A stretch of 64,000 bases of DNA from Arthrobacter gengyunqii. Its GTDB lineage: Bacteria; Actinomycetota; Actinomycetes; Actinomycetales; Micrococcaceae. The DNA is taken from the NCBI RefSeq assembly GCF_023022985.1, contig NZ_CP095461.1:372001-436000 (forward strand), given 5' to 3'. The notes below the pieces were generated by a model, which had not been told where the DNA came from, made no database searches, and saw nothing but the letters and a program-made list of their open reading frames with translations. This document shows, one piece after another, positions 42,520-51,861 of the stretch; the stretch's first letter is position 1, and the number at the start of each line of letters is the position of its first letter. A program made the position numbers and the translations under genes.

Positions 42520-42840
42520 GTGATCGCCGTTTTGCTTCTTGAGCCCATCCTGTACCAAGTCCTCGGCTTGGCTACGCTGATCATCGCGCTGTGGGCATTT
42601 TCGGACGCGCTGCGCCGCAAACCGCAAATGTTCGAAGCTGCGGACAAGCGGACCAAAGGTTTCTGGCTGGGCATGACCGGCGCCTCCACTGCCGTCGGAG
42701 TGTTCAGCTCATTGACGCCGGGCGCGCTGCTGCCCTTTACGCTGGCCGCCCTGGTCGCCGCCAGCGTCTACCTGGCGGACGTCAAGCCATCAGTCAGCGG
42801 TTCCGGCCGCGGAAGCTCAGGCCCTTACGGCCGCTGGTAA
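42520..42840 (+). CDS. DUF2516 family membrane protein
   Basis: A 106-aa actinobacterial membrane protein of unknown function. An N-terminal helix (VLLLEPILYQVLGLATLIIALWAFSDAL) is followed by a charged loop (RRKPQMFEAADKRTKGFWLG) and two more hydrophobic segments (TGASTAVGVFSSL, LLPFTLAALVAASVYLADV). The C-terminus is Gly/Ser-rich. This pattern matches DUF2516. It starts at GTG. It converges on the methyltransferase gene. Confidence 0.85.
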   Translation: MIAVLLLEPILYQVLGLATLIIALWAFSDALRRKPQMFEAADKRTKGFWLGMTGASTAVGVFSSLTPGALLPFTLAALVAASVYLADVKPSVSGSGRGSSGPYGRW

Positions 42841-42885
42841 CGGCTCCAACCGCGCCTGAACCGCAAGGCCAGGCTAACCGCCGGC

Positions 42886-43677
42886 TCAGCCGGGTGCGAC
42901 GGCGTCCCACGCCACGGTGATTTCACCCAGCCGCCAGCGCGCCGGGCCGTTCATCAGCGGCCAGCCGGAGGCGCGCAGGGCCGCGCACATCGCCAGCCAG
43001 CGCTGCCGGTTTCCGTAGGACGCCTGGGGTGCTGCCTCCAGCCAGGCCTGGTCCATGGCCCGCAGCAGGGCATGGACTTTCTCGCCCGGCACGTTGCGGT
43101 GGATCAAGGCTTTCGGCAACCGCTCGGCCACGTCCGAAGGCAGTGTGAAGGCACCGAAGCGCAGGGAGATGCTCAGCGACACCGGTCCGCGGGAATCCAG
43201 TTCCACCCACGTTGAGCGCCTGCCTATCTCATCGCAGGTGCCGTCCACGAAGATGCCCCCGGGTGCCAGCCGTGAGACAACCATGTCCCAGTGCGCCTGG
43301 TACTCGTCCTCCGAATACTGCCGCAGCACGTTAAAGGCCCGCACCATGACCGGACGCCGTCCGTCCGCCGGCAGCTCGAATCCGCCCTGCCGGAAGGAGA
43401 GTCCGGCCCTTTCCAGGGACTTCGCCGACCGCACCCGGGCCGGATCAATTTCAATGCCCATGACCTCGACGTCGGGACGGACCCGGCCCAATCGGGCGTG
43501 GAGTTCGACGGCGGTGGTCGGGGCGGCTCCGTAACCGAGGTCAACAATCAGCGGGTCCGCAGCGCGGCGCAACCGCCAACCCTGGGGGCCGGCCAGCCAA
43601 CGGTCCACCCGCCGCAGCCTGTTGGGGTTTGTAGTGCCCCTGGTCACATTTCCCACGGGTTTCTGCTGTTTTTGCAC
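42886..43677 (-). CDS. Class I SAM-dependent methyltransferase-like protein
   Basis: A 263-aa cytosolic protein with a Rossmann methyltransferase core: motif [22 protein letters not shown], motif [14 protein letters not shown], and a later strand [21 protein letters not shown]. The substrate is unknown. The GTG at 43677 has no Shine-Dalgarno, but TAATAT is 6 nt upstream, so the start is supported by a leaderless model. A second GTG seven codons in (VGNVTRGTT) is possible. Confidence 0.8.
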   Translation of the reverse strand: MQKQQKPVGNVTRGTTNPNRLRRVDRWLAGPQGWRLRRAADPLIVDLGYGAAPTTAVELHARLGRVRPDVEVMGIEIDPARVRSAKSLERAGLSFRQGGFELPADGRRPVMVRAFNVLRQYSEDEYQAHWDMVVSRLAPGGIFVDGTCDEIGRRSTWVELDSRGPVSLSISLRFGAFTLPSDVAERLPKALIHRNVPGEKVHALLRAMDQAWLEAAPQASYGNRQRWLAMCAALRASGWPLMNGPARWRLGEITVAWDAVAPG

Positions 43678-43683
43678 TAAACA

Positions 43684-43689
43684 ATATTA
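43684..43689 (-). promoter_or_regulatory. Putative leaderless promoter -10 of the methyltransferase gene
   Basis: TAATAT on the minus strand, then TGTTTA, then GTG. This is the closest match to the consensus TATAAT among the leaderless candidates here. Confidence 0.5.
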
Positions 43690-43841
43690 CTTGCCTGCAG
43701 CTGAGCTCCCTGACCCGAGGGACGGCGGGCGCCGTTCCGCTGAAAGGCGATCGGCCAGCGGGCAGGAAAAGTGGGGCAGGGCGTGCGCTGCCCGTCGGCA
43801 GGCCTGCCCCCGGCGCGGTGTCCTCCGTTACGATGACATAT

Positions 43842-44594
43842 ATGACTTACAAACTGATCCTTCTGCGCCACGGCCAGAGCGAATGGAATGAAAAGAACCT
43901 GTTCACCGGCTGGGTGGATGTGGATCTGACGGATCTTGGCCGGGCCGAGGCCCTCCGCGGCGGCGAGCTGCTCGTGGAAGCGGACATCCTGCCCGACATC
44001 CTGTACACCTCGCGTCTGAAGCGTGCCATCAACACCGCCAACATTGCCTTGGGCGCGGCGGACCGCATCTGGATCGACGTGAAGCGCAGCTGGCGCCTGA
44101 ACGAGCGGCATTACGGCGCCCTGCAGGGCAAGGACAAGGCCCAGACCCTGGCGGAGTACGGCGAGGAGCAGTTCATGCTCTGGCGCCGCTCCTATGACAC
44201 TCCGCCGCCGCCCCTGCCCGATGACAGCGATTTCTCCCAGGCCCACGATCCGCGCTACGCGGACCTGCCGCAGGACGAACTGCCGCGCACCGAGTGCCTC
44301 AAGGACGTCCTCGAGCGGTTCCTGCCGTTCTGGGAGTCGGACATCACCGCCGACATCAAGACCGGCAAGACGGTCATGATTGCCGCCCACGGCAACTCGC
44401 TGCGTGCCCTGGTCAAGCATCTTGACGGCATCAGCGACGCCGACATTGCCGCCGTCAACATTCCCACCGGCATTCCGCTGGTCTATGAACTGGATGAGAA
44501 CCTCAAGCCGGTCAAGGCCGGTGGTACGTATCTGGATCCGGAGGCCGCTGCGGCGTCCATCAAGGCCGTAGCAAATCAGGGCAAGAAGAAGTAG
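43842..44594 (+). CDS. gpmA: 2,3-bisphosphoglycerate-dependent phosphoglycerate mutase
   Basis: Glycolytic/gluconeogenic mutase interconverting 3- and 2-phosphoglycerate, 250 aa. The catalytic motif [24 protein letters not shown] carries the phospho-His at residue 10. [18 protein letters not shown], the [19 protein letters not shown] block and the second His in [13 protein letters not shown] are all present. ATG 43842 is preferred: TACGAT 7 nt upstream could serve as a leaderless -10. An ATG at 43833 would add three residues. It lies near senX3-regX3, an arrangement also seen in mycobacteria. Confidence 0.95.
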   Translation: MTYKLILLRHGQSEWNEKNLFTGWVDVDLTDLGRAEALRGGELLVEADILPDILYTSRLKRAINTANIALGAADRIWIDVKRSWRLNERHYGALQGKDKAQTLAEYGEEQFMLWRRSYDTPPPPLPDDSDFSQAHDPRYADLPQDELPRTECLKDVLERFLPFWESDITADIKTGKTVMIAAHGNSLRALVKHLDGISDADIAAVNIPTGIPLVYELDENLKPVKAGGTYLDPEAAAASIKAVANQGKKK

Positions 44595-44619
44595 AAGTTG
44601 GCCCGGCTCCTGCCGGAAC

Positions 44620-44661
44620 AGCAAGAAAGGGGCGGCCCCGCGGGGCCGCCCCTTTCTTGCT
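44620..44661. terminator. Bidirectional terminator between gpmA and phoU
   Basis: A 42-base perfect palindrome (21 bases on each side of 44640/44641) contains GGGGCGGCCCC and AAAGGGG/CCCCTTT arms. It lies between two convergent genes. Confidence 0.85.
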
Positions 44662-44673
44662 GTCGCTGGATGT

Positions 44674-45336
44674 CTACCGGCTCGATTCGGACATCGGCTG
44701 CCATTCGCCGGTCACCAGATAGTTGACCTTTCGGGTCACCGAGACTCCGTGATCCGCGAAGCGTTCAAAGTAGCGGCTGGCGAGGGTGAGGTCCACGGTG
44801 CTGACAGCGGAGACGTTCCACTCCGGCGAGGCAATGGCCTTGAAAACGCCGGCATGGAGCTCGTTGATCCGGTTGTTGCACGCGTAGATGTCATTGCTCA
44901 GCTCCAGGTTCCGCGTCTCCAGAAGCTCACTGAGCAGCTCTGAAATGCGGATGTCCAGACGCGCCATCTCACTGAACGTTTCCACCATGGGCTCGGGCAC
45001 CACATGTTCGGGGTAGCGCAGACGCGCCAGCTGGGCGATGTGCCGTGCCAGGTCGCCCATCCGCTCCAGCGACGCGCTCATCCGCAGGGAGCCCACGATC
45101 ATGCGCAGGTCGCTGGCCACTGGCCCCTGCAGTGCCAGGACGTCGATGGCCCGCTCATCGAGATCGTTCTGCAGAAAATCGATCCGGGCATCGGCGGCAA
45201 TGACATCCTGCGCCAGCTCTGTGTCGGCGCCTTCGAAGGCTGCGGTGGCTTTCTGCATCGCTTCGGTGACGAGCTCGGAAATCTGGGTCAGCTCTTCGCC
45301 AATCTGATGAAGCTCGGCTTGAAAAACCTTACGCAC
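44674..45336 (-). CDS. phoU: Phosphate signalling protein PhoU
   Basis: Negative regulator linking the Pst phosphate transporter to the SenX3/PhoR-type kinase, 220 aa. It has two three-helix bundles with the E/DxxxD metal motifs (VAADARIDFLQNDLDERAIDVLALQGPVASDLRMIV and LDIRISELLSELLETRNLEL), and the conserved SLERMGDLARHIAQLA. GTG 45336 is chosen because AAAGGA sits 9 nt upstream and the protein then starts VRKVFQAELHQIGEEL, matching the family length. It is divergent from senX3. Confidence 0.93.
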   Translation of the reverse strand: MRKVFQAELHQIGEELTQISELVTEAMQKATAAFEGADTELAQDVIAADARIDFLQNDLDERAIDVLALQGPVASDLRMIVGSLRMSASLERMGDLARHIAQLARLRYPEHVVPEPMVETFSEMARLDIRISELLSELLETRNLELSNDIYACNNRINELHAGVFKAIASPEWNVSAVSTVDLTLASRYFERFADHGVSVTRKVNYLVTGEWQPMSESSR

Positions 45337-45442
45337 TTCGGCGTCCTTTCGGTTGTGCAGCATTCTGCCCGGTTGTACGCAGCTGTTCATCACAGCCGTA
45401 CTGGCAGGATTTCAGCTGAGGGTTAACCGCTGGGCTTCTTTT

Positions 45443-45460
45443 GATGAACGTTAGTTTAAC
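45443..45460 (-). promoter_or_regulatory. PHO-box-like direct repeat between phoU and senX3
   Basis: The minus strand reads GTTAAAC, TAAC, GTTCATC: two 7-base units in 11-base register, as in actinobacterial PHO boxes (GTTCACC-N4 repeats). It lies in the shared upstream region of phoU and senX3, and RegX3 would be the expected binder. Confidence 0.55.
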
Positions 45461-45508
45461 GGAAGCGCTAATGCCACCGGAGGTCCTTCGGGTGCCCGGC
45501 GGTCAGCC

Positions 45509-45514
45509 TAAGCT
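45509..45514 (+). promoter_or_regulatory. Putative leaderless promoter -10 of senX3
   Basis: TAAGCT, AGGAGA, GTG. The AGGAGA spacer could also serve as a poor Shine-Dalgarno, but it directly abuts the start codon. Confidence 0.45.
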
Positions 45515-45520
45515 AGGAGA

Positions 45521-46744
45521 GTGAATCCTGTATTGCTGGGCCTGGTTGCCGGGGTCCTCGGCCTGGCCGTGGGCGTCTCCGGCGTACTCGCCTATGTTGC
45601 CAGCCGGAACCAACGCCGGGAGCTTGCCGCCAACGATGATCCCGCCTTTCCCAACGGAGCGGCGGAGGTGTTGGCCGTCATTGGCAGGGCGTACATCGTG
45701 GTGGACGCGGTTGACGGCGTTGTCCGCGCCAGCCCGGGCGCCTATGCGCTGGGACTGGTCCGCGGACACACCCTCGTTCCCGCCGAACTGCTGGCCATGA
45801 CATCCCGGGTCCGGCGCGACGGGGTTATCGAAGAACGGCAGTTGGAGTTGCAGCGCGGCCCCCTGGGGCAGGGCAGCACAATCCTGCAGGTCCGGGTGGC
45901 GACCGTGGGGGAGGAATACATCCTCATCCTCGCTGACGACCACACCGAAATTGCCCGCACCGAGGAGGTGCGCAATGACTTTGTGGCCAACGTGTCACAT
46001 GAGCTGAAGACCCCGGTGGGGGCCATCTCCCTGCTTTCCGAAGCGCTGGACGACGCCGCGGGAGACGAAGAAGCGGTGCGCCGCTTTGCGGCCAGGATGA
46101 GCAAGGAATCCGCCCGGCTGTCCGCCCTCGTGCAGGACATCATTGAACTCTCGCGCCTGCAAAGCACCGACATGGTGGACCGTGCCCGGGAGGTGGACCT
46201 GAATCAGCTTGTTGCCGAAGCGGTGGAAGCCAACCGACTGCCGGCCGAGAACCGGAAGACAACCGTCGTCGTCGGCGGCGCCGTTGAAGGTGCCGTTTAC
46301 GGGGACGCAAAAATGCTCACCACGGCGTTCCGCAACCTGATCGACAACGCGATCCGCTACTCACCGGAGGGGAGCCGGGTGGGAATAGGCCTGCGGTCCC
46401 GTGACGGCATGGCGCAGGTCTCGGTCACCGACCAGGGGCCGGGCATCAATCCGGACGACCAGGAGCGGATCTTCGAGCGTTTCTACCGCATTGACAGTGC
46501 GCGGTCCCGGCATACCGGCGGCACCGGGCTGGGACTGAGTATCGTCAAGCATGTGGTCTCCAACCACGGCGGTGAAGTGAACCTCTGGTCCCAGCCGGGG
46601 CAGGGCTCCACCTTCACGGTCCGGCTGCCGGAGATGGAGTCCTCCGAGATGCCTGAGGAGGGGCAGCACCCGGACGCCGGTGCCCACGCCCGCAAAACAC
46701 CCCCGCCCGCTGCCGGAACACATGAACGAGGAGTAAGCGCTTGA
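45521..46744 (+). CDS. senX3: Phosphate-sensing histidine kinase (SenX3/PhoR type)
   Basis: Membrane sensor kinase of 407 aa, partner of RegX3. One N-terminal helix (LLGLVAGVLGLAVGVSGVLAYVAS) is followed by a PAS-like domain (residues about 45-140). The HisKA domain has phospho-accepting His160 in VANVSHELKTPVGAISLL. The ATPase domain is complete: N box FRNLIDNAIRYS, G1 VTDQGPGINPDD, G2 GGTGLGLSIVKHV. The gpmA and phoU neighbours and the PHO-like box support a phosphate role. It overlaps regX3 by 4 nt. Confidence 0.92.
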   Translation: MNPVLLGLVAGVLGLAVGVSGVLAYVASRNQRRELAANDDPAFPNGAAEVLAVIGRAYIVVDAVDGVVRASPGAYALGLVRGHTLVPAELLAMTSRVRRDGVIEERQLELQRGPLGQGSTILQVRVATVGEEYILILADDHTEIARTEEVRNDFVANVSHELKTPVGAISLLSEALDDAAGDEEAVRRFAARMSKESARLSALVQDIIELSRLQSTDMVDRAREVDLNQLVAEAVEANRLPAENRKTTVVVGGAVEGAVYGDAKMLTTAFRNLIDNAIRYSPEGSRVGIGLRSRDGMAQVSVTDQGPGINPDDQERIFERFYRIDSARSRHTGGTGLGLSIVKHVVSNHGGEVNLWSQPGQGSTFTVRLPEMESSEMPEEGQHPDAGAHARKTPPPAAGTHERGVSA

Positions 46745-47421
46745 GCAGGATCCTGATCGTTGAAGACGAAGAGTCCTTCAGCGACCCGCTTTCCTATCTG
46801 CTGGGCAGGGAAGGTTTCGACGTCCAGGTGGTGGACAACGGGAACGACGCCGTGTCTGAGTTCGGCCGGCGCGGGGCGGATTTGGTCCTGCTGGACCTCA
46901 TGCTCCCGGGACAATCCGGCACTGAGGTTTGCCGCCAACTTCGCCAGCGCTCCGATGTTCCCATCATCATGCTGACCGCCCTGGACGGTGAGATCGACAA
47001 AGTGGTGGGCCTGGAACTCGGTGCTGACGACTACGTCACCAAGCCCTACAGCTCGCGGGAACTGCTGGCCCGCATCCGGGCCGTCCTGCGCCGCCGAAAA
47101 GACGGCGGGGAACTGTCCGGGCCCTCGGTGGAGGCTGGACCGGTGCGCATGGACCTGGACCGCCACGTCGTCAGCGTCAACGGCGCGGACGTGCCCCTGC
47201 CGCTCAAGGAGTTCGAGCTGCTGGAGATGCTCCTGCGCAATTCCGGCCGGGTAATGACCCGGGGCCAGCTGATTGAGCGGGTGTGGGGCGCCGACTACGT
47301 CGGTGACACCAAAACCCTGGACGTGCACGTCAAACGGCTGCGGGGGAAGATCGAGCCGGACCCGTCGCTGCCGCGCCACCTCGTGACCGTCCGCGGGCTC
47401 GGCTACAAGTTCGAAGCCTGA
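46741..47421 (+). CDS. regX3: Phosphate response regulator (RegX3/PhoB type)
   Basis: OmpR/PhoB-family regulator, 226 aa. The receiver has the acidic pair in ILIVEDEESF, phospho-Asp52 in LVLLDLMLPG, and MLTALD and YVTKPYSSREL. The winged-helix DNA-binding domain is complete (LPLKEFELLEMLLRNSGRVMTRGQLIERVWGADYVGDTKTLDVHVKRLRGKIE). It starts at TTG overlapping the senX3 TGA. It should activate phosphate-starvation genes at PHO boxes. Confidence 0.93.
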   Translation: MSRILIVEDEESFSDPLSYLLGREGFDVQVVDNGNDAVSEFGRRGADLVLLDLMLPGQSGTEVCRQLRQRSDVPIIMLTALDGEIDKVVGLELGADDYVTKPYSSRELLARIRAVLRRRKDGGELSGPSVEAGPVRMDLDRHVVSVNGADVPLPLKEFELLEMLLRNSGRVMTRGQLIERVWGADYVGDTKTLDVHVKRLRGKIEPDPSLPRHLVTVRGLGYKFEA

Positions 47422-47473
47422 CCCGGTCACGGGTCCGCGACACGTTCTATTGGGGTCGGGGCCGGATACGGAA

Positions 47474-47504
47474 AAGGGACCCGGCCGCATGGCGTGGTCC
47501 CTTA
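47474..47504. terminator. Probable bidirectional terminator after regX3
   Basis: AGGGACC at 47475 and GGTCCCT at 47496 form a stem around 14 nt; AAAA precedes it and TATT follows. It lies between the convergent regX3 and lipoprotein genes. Confidence 0.5.
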
Positions 47505-47539
47505 TTCCTGCCGGCGCTTCGCCGGCTCAAACCGTGGTG

Positions 47540-48133
47540 CTAGTTGGACTGCTGAGGCTCAGGAGTTTCAGCAACACCGGTATCAACACCGGTGTCCTGC
47601 TCAGCTCCGGCCTCATCCGACGGGGCCATGGTGGCGATGTCGGTGGGGAGCGCCGACGGCACCGGCAGGTACTCGCGGTAGTCAGCCAGGGTTCCGTCGA
47701 CAACCGGGATGTTCACTTCAACGGTCTCGGTGCCGTTGCTGGCGTCGCCGCGCAGCCCCGTTCCGGGCACCGTGTCCACGTTGGGCACAGTTACCTCAGC
47801 GGCGAGGGCGTCTTCGAAGACCACTTTGTCTCCGGCGTCGATGTTCCAGCGGAGGGTGGTGCCGCCGGTGGCCAGCGAGAATTCGATGTCCTCGGAGGAC
47901 GCGTTGACCACTGTGCCCAGCAGCCGGCCTTCTTCGCCGCCGCCGTTGCTGACCATCAGGATGTTCCGCAGCTCCACGTCGCCCACGTTTTCGACGATGC
48001 CGTCAGACGGGGAGTACTCGCGCACCGTTGCCTGTTCGTTCACGGCACTGCAGCTGGAGACTCCCAGTACGGCCAGCGCAATTACACCGGCGGCAGCTGC
48101 TCGCTGCGCCCGGTTCTTGGGGGTGAATCTCAC
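47540..48133 (-). CDS. Hypothetical lipoprotein
   Basis: A 197-aa exported protein with a lipobox ending VLGVSSC at about residue 28 (MRFTPKNRAQRAAAAGVIALAV before it). The mature domain is beta-rich (VGDVELRNILMVSNGGGEEGRLLGTVVNASSEDIEFSLA), reminiscent of DUF4352/CARDB-like extracellular folds. The tail is acidic and Pro/Thr-rich. No enzyme motif is seen. It is monocistronic, opposite in direction to carD. Function unknown. Confidence 0.75.
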   Translation of the reverse strand: MRFTPKNRAQRAAAAGVIALAVLGVSSCSAVNEQATVREYSPSDGIVENVGDVELRNILMVSNGGGEEGRLLGTVVNASSEDIEFSLATGGTTLRWNIDAGDKVVFEDALAAEVTVPNVDTVPGTGLRGDASNGTETVEVNIPVVDGTLADYREYLPVPSALPTDIATMAPSDEAGAEQDTGVDTGVAETPEPQQSN

Positions 48134-48368
48134 AGCACAAACTCCTGGGGTATTGCGGTCTTTCGACCGGCGGCGTTTCTTTTGTGCCTAGCCTATCGGC
48201 AAACCCTCAAAATGTTGGATTTTTGCCCGCTCCGGGGGACGCAAAACAGGGCACTCTAAGACACATCGCCGCAGGTGGGAATGGGAAAAAGGGTCCGAAT
48301 AATACCCAGCCTGATTACGATCGGGTACCTGACCTGCGAAAACTCTACTCGGCGTGTCGCACACATGG

Positions 48369-48374
48369 TAAACT
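48369..48374 (+). promoter_or_regulatory. Putative -10 of carD
   Basis: TAAACT lies 26 bases before the carD ATG, leaving a short leader that contains GGGGAAAG. No clear -35. Confidence 0.45.
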
Positions 48375-48400
48375 AGAGGTTGGGAAAGGGGAAAGTCCAC

Positions 48401-48883
48401 ATGGTTTTTGAGGTTGGCGAAACAGTTGTTTACCCTCACCACGGTGCCGCGAAGATCGAAGAGATCAAGATGCGGACCATCAAGGGCGAAGAGAAGATGT
48501 ATCTCAAGCTTAAGGTGGCACAGGGTGATCTGACCATAGAAGTACCGGCTGAGAACGTTGACCTCGTTGGGGTTCGGGACGTGGTGGGCAAAGAAGGTTT
48601 GGAGCACGTGTTTGACGTGCTGCGGGCCGAGCTCACTGAAGAACCCACCAACTGGTCGCGCCGGTACAAGGCAAACCTGGAGAAGTTGGCATCCGGTGAC
48701 GTGGTGAAGGTGGCAGAGGTCGTTCGCGATCTGTGGCGCCGCGACCACGACCGCGGGCTCTCCGCCGGGGAAAAGCGCATGCTCGCAAAAGCCCGCCAGA
48801 TTCTGATTTCAGAACTTGCGCTGGCCGAAAAGACGGACGAGGAACAGGCCGCAGTTGTCCTGGACAAGGTCCTGGCAAGCTAA
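48401..48883 (+). CDS. carD: RNA polymerase-binding transcription factor CarD
   Basis: Essential actinobacterial regulator, 160 aa, that stabilises open complexes at rRNA and other promoters. The N-terminal RNAP-interaction Tudor-like domain is intact ([38 protein letters not shown]). The C-terminal helical domain carries the minor-groove contact region ([52 protein letters not shown]). The ATG at 48401 with GGGGAAAG upstream gives the usual length. ispD, ispF, cysS and rlmB follow, as in mycobacteria. Confidence 0.96.
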   Translation: MVFEVGETVVYPHHGAAKIEEIKMRTIKGEEKMYLKLKVAQGDLTIEVPAENVDLVGVRDVVGKEGLEHVFDVLRAELTEEPTNWSRRYKANLEKLASGDVVKVAEVVRDLWRRDHDRGLSAGEKRMLAKARQILISELALAEKTDEEQAAVVLDKVLAS

Positions 48884-48922
48884 GCAGCAGCATCCACAAA
48901 GAGCACATCGTTTATGGCATGC

Positions 48923-48949
48923 TGCCGGTCCTTCGGGGCCGGCATTTTG
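48923..48949 (+). terminator. Terminator after carD
   Basis: A 9-bp stem (TGCCGGTCC with GGGCCGGCA, one G-T pair) with a UUCG tetraloop, followed by TTTTG. It separates carD from ispD. Confidence 0.75.
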
Positions 48950-48993
48950 TCGTTAAAGTGCATCTTCAGTCCAGGCGTCCAGCTGCGGGGCAC

Positions 48994-48999
48994 TAGGCT
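48994..48999 (+). promoter_or_regulatory. Putative leaderless promoter -10 of ispD
   Basis: TAGGCT, GAAGAA, GTG. It follows the carD terminator, so ispD needs its own start. Confidence 0.5.
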
Positions 49000-49005
49000 G
49001 AAGAA

Positions 49006-49770
49006 GTGCCTTCAACAACTTCATCCCCTCAGCGAATCGGCGTCATTCTGGTGGCAGGCGGTTCCGGTCAACGGCTGGGGTACGGAATCCCGAAAGCCCA
49101 GGTGCCGCTGTCCGGCGTCGCACTGCTCACCCGAGCACTGCAGGGGGTGGAAGCGTCCGGTGTTGCCGCGGCCGTCAGCGTGGCAGTTCCGGCTGGGGAC
49201 ACGGTTCTGCGGTCCCTCTGCGCAGACGCCGGCGTCAGCGTCCCGCTGACCGTGGTTGACGGCGGGGAAACCCGCGCACATTCTGTCCGGGCCGCCCTTC
49301 AGGCCCTCCCCGAAGACCTCGACGCGGTCCTGGTCCATGATGCAGCCAGGGCGCTCACTCCGCCCCAGGTGTTTCATCGTGTGGCGGCAGCGCTGGCTGC
49401 CGGTGCGCAGGCCGTCATTCCCGCCGTTCCCGTCACCGATACCATCAAGTCCACCGCTCCGACGGCTCCCGCGCAGGCAGCCATCGCATCGCTGACGGTG
49501 ACGGGCACTCCGGACCGATCCGCGCTCCGCGCTGTGCAAACACCGCAGGGCTTTGACGCTGGCCTGCTGCGCAGCGCACATCTGGCGGCGATGGATTTCG
49601 ACGCACACCAAGCCGCAGCCGTCACTGACGACGCCATGCTCGCCGAGTCCCTGGGGGCTGCGGTCTACGTCGTCGAGGGCTCGGATATGTCCCTCAAAAT
49701 CACCACCCCGCTGGACCTGCTGCTGGCCGAAGCGGTGCTGGCCCGGGAACAGAACCTCCAGGAGGACTGA
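49006..49770 (+). CDS. ispD: 2-C-methyl-D-erythritol 4-phosphate cytidylyltransferase
   Basis: MEP-pathway enzyme, 254 aa, making CDP-methylerythritol from MEP and CTP for isoprenoid synthesis. Motifs: the nucleotide loop [59 protein letters not shown] and [12 protein letters not shown], then [19 protein letters not shown]. It starts at GTG 49006. ispF follows after 2 bases. Confidence 0.95.
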   Translation: MPSTTSSPQRIGVILVAGGSGQRLGYGIPKAQVPLSGVALLTRALQGVEASGVAAAVSVAVPAGDTVLRSLCADAGVSVPLTVVDGGETRAHSVRAALQALPEDLDAVLVHDAARALTPPQVFHRVAAALAAGAQAVIPAVPVTDTIKSTAPTAPAQAAIASLTVTGTPDRSALRAVQTPQGFDAGLLRSAHLAAMDFDAHQAAAVTDDAMLAESLGAAVYVVEGSDMSLKITTPLDLLLAEAVLAREQNLQED

Positions 49771-49772
49771 CC

Positions 49773-50285
49773 ATGCCCGCAGTGAACCTTCCCCGCACCG
49801 GCATCGGCGTGGACGTGCACGCTTTTGCCCCCGTCGACGCTCCGCGCCCCCTGTGGGTGGCCGGGCTGCTCTGGGACGGCGAACGCGGGCTCGCTGGCCA
49901 CTCCGACGGGGATCCCGTGGCTCATGCTGCGGCGGACGCCCTGTTCTCGGCCGCCGGGCTGGGCGATTTGGGCACGCATTTCGGCACGGACCGGCCCGAA
50001 TACGCCGGCGCCTCGGGCCTGACCCTGCTGGGCGAAGCGGCCCGGATTGTCCGGGACGCCGGGTTCGACATCGGAAACGTGGCGGTGCAGCTGATTGGGA
50101 ACCGGCCCAAGTTCGCACCCCGCCGCGCCGAGGCTGAAGCGGTGCTCAGCGGTGCCGCCGGCGCTCCGGTGAGCGTATCCGCCACCACCACCGACGCCCT
50201 CGGCTTCACCGGACGCGGCGAGGGTATCGCCGCCATGGCAACCGCCGTCGTCGTACGGGTGAACGCGTCCCTGCGCGACACCTAG
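49773..50285 (+). CDS. ispF: 2-C-methyl-D-erythritol 2,4-cyclodiphosphate synthase
   Basis: MEP-pathway enzyme, 170 aa, cyclising CDP-ME-2-phosphate to MEcPP. The metal-binding DxH in GIGVDVHAF and the [28 protein letters not shown] block with the second His are intact. The trimer-core sequence [24 protein letters not shown] ends the protein. The intermediate enzyme ispE is not in the window. It is translated right after ispD. Confidence 0.96.
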   Translation: MPAVNLPRTGIGVDVHAFAPVDAPRPLWVAGLLWDGERGLAGHSDGDPVAHAAADALFSAAGLGDLGTHFGTDRPEYAGASGLTLLGEAARIVRDAGFDIGNVAVQLIGNRPKFAPRRAEAEAVLSGAAGAPVSVSATTTDALGFTGRGEGIAAMATAVVVRVNASLRDT

Positions 50286-50311
50286 ATCGGCGCGGGAGCG
50301 GTCCGGCGCGA

Positions 50312-50317
50312 TAGCCT
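50312..50317 (+). promoter_or_regulatory. Putative leaderless promoter -10 of cysS
   Basis: TAGCCT, AGAGCG, GTG, in the 38-base gap after ispF. Confidence 0.5.
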
Positions 50318-50323
50318 AGAGCG

Positions 50324-51781
50324 GTGAGCTTGAGATTCTATGACACCGCTTCCGCGCAGGTCCGTGACTTTGTTCCCCTGAAGGAGGGCGAAGTCAGCCT
50401 GTATTACTGTGGCGCCACCGTCCAGGGCCGGCCGCATGTGGGCCATATCCGCTCCGCCATCGCCTTTGACCAGCTCACCCGCTGGCTGCAGTTCCGCGGC
50501 TACCGGGTCACCACGGTCCGCAATGTGACGGACATTGATGACAAGATCCTGGCAAAATCCGCGGAATCCGTGGGCGCCGAGCCCTCCGCCGACGTCGTTC
50601 CCGACGAACCCTGGTGGGCCCTGGCCTACCGGTTTGAGCAGGAATTCGCCAAGGCCTACGACACCTTGGGCGTCCAGCGGCCCACGTACGAGCCCCGGGC
50701 CACCGGCCACATCCCCGAAATGCACGCGCTGATCGAACGGCTGATCGGGGCCGGCCACGCCTATCCGGCGCTGGACGATTCCGGCGACGTCTATTTCGAC
50801 GTCCGGTCCTGGAACAAATACGGTTCGCTGACCCGGCAGAACATCGACGACATGCAGGCAGCGCCCGACGCCGGTCCCCGCGGCAAGCGCGATCCGCGCG
50901 ACTTTGCGCTGTGGAAGGGTTCCAAGGAGGGGGAGCCGGAGACGGCTGCCTGGGACAGCCCCTGGGGAAAGGGCCGTCCCGGCTGGCACCTGGAATGCTC
51001 AGCGATGGTCACCAAGTATCTCGGCCCGCAGTTTGACATTCACGGGGGCGGGCTGGACCTGCGCTTCCCGCACCATGAGAACGAAATGGCCCAGTCCCAG
51101 GCCGCGGGAGACGGCTTCGCCAACTTCTGGATGCACAACGGCATGGTCACCTTCGAAGGTGAAAAAATGTCCAAGTCGATCGGCAACACCGTCAGCCCCG
51201 AGGAAATGCTCCGGCAGGCAACGCCCCGCGTGGTCCGGTACTACCTGGGCCAGGCGCACTACCGGTCCGTGCTGGACTACCGGCCGACTTCCCTGCAGGA
51301 AGCCGCTGCCGCGGTGGAACGCATCGACGGATTCATCGCCAAGGCCACCGCCAAGGTCTACGGAACCGCTGACTCCGGCTTCGTCCTGGATACCCGCCGC
51401 TCCATGCCCGCGGCTTTCGCGGACGCCATGGACGATGACCTCAACGTTCCCCAGGCACTTGCCGTACTGCATGACACGGTTCGCGCCGGAAACACCGCCC
51501 TGGCCGACGGTAATACTGAAGCGGTTCGCGACGCCCTGCACGCGGTGCGAACCATGACGGGCGTTCTTGGCCTGGATGACACTCAGCGGATCGAGACCGG
51601 CACGGGCGCCGAACACCGGGCCCTGGACTCGCTGGTCCAAGCGCAGCTGGAAGAGCGGCGCGCTGCGCGGGCCGCCAGGGACTGGGCCCGCGCCGACTCC
51701 ATCCGGGACTCGCTGGCAGCAGCGGGCATCACGGTCGAAGACACCGCGGACGGAGCCAGCTGGAGCATGGTCCAGGACTGA
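50324..51781 (+). CDS. cysS: Cysteinyl-tRNA synthetase
   Basis: Class I aminoacyl-tRNA synthetase, 485 aa. Zinc ligand Cys29 is in [16 protein letters not shown], where HVGH (38-41) is the HIGH motif. WHLECSAM and the histidines of [20 protein letters not shown] complete the zinc site. KMSKS occurs near residue 282 ([10 protein letters not shown]). The C-terminal DALR-like domain is present. It is longer and more like CysS than the mycothiol ligase MshC, which lacks part of the C-terminus. It starts at GTG 50324. Confidence 0.95.
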   Translation: MSLRFYDTASAQVRDFVPLKEGEVSLYYCGATVQGRPHVGHIRSAIAFDQLTRWLQFRGYRVTTVRNVTDIDDKILAKSAESVGAEPSADVVPDEPWWALAYRFEQEFAKAYDTLGVQRPTYEPRATGHIPEMHALIERLIGAGHAYPALDDSGDVYFDVRSWNKYGSLTRQNIDDMQAAPDAGPRGKRDPRDFALWKGSKEGEPETAAWDSPWGKGRPGWHLECSAMVTKYLGPQFDIHGGGLDLRFPHHENEMAQSQAAGDGFANFWMHNGMVTFEGEKMSKSIGNTVSPEEMLRQATPRVVRYYLGQAHYRSVLDYRPTSLQEAAAAVERIDGFIAKATAKVYGTADSGFVLDTRRSMPAAFADAMDDDLNVPQALAVLHDTVRAGNTALADGNTEAVRDALHAVRTMTGVLGLDDTQRIETGTGAEHRALDSLVQAQLEERRAARAARDWARADSIRDSLAAAGITVEDTADGASWSMVQD

Positions 51782-51861
51782 TCTGAGGATGTGGACGGCC
51801 GCGATTTTTTGCTTTCGGAGTACACTCCGGGCCGTGGAACACGCAGGGCCGGGAGCCTGCG

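Noticed and set aside
48193..48200. GCCGATAG on the minus strand near the lipoprotein gene
   Set aside because: The base group 15 nt upstream reads TCCA, not TAAC/TTAC, and the box lies about 60 bases before a non-flagellar gene; probably chance.
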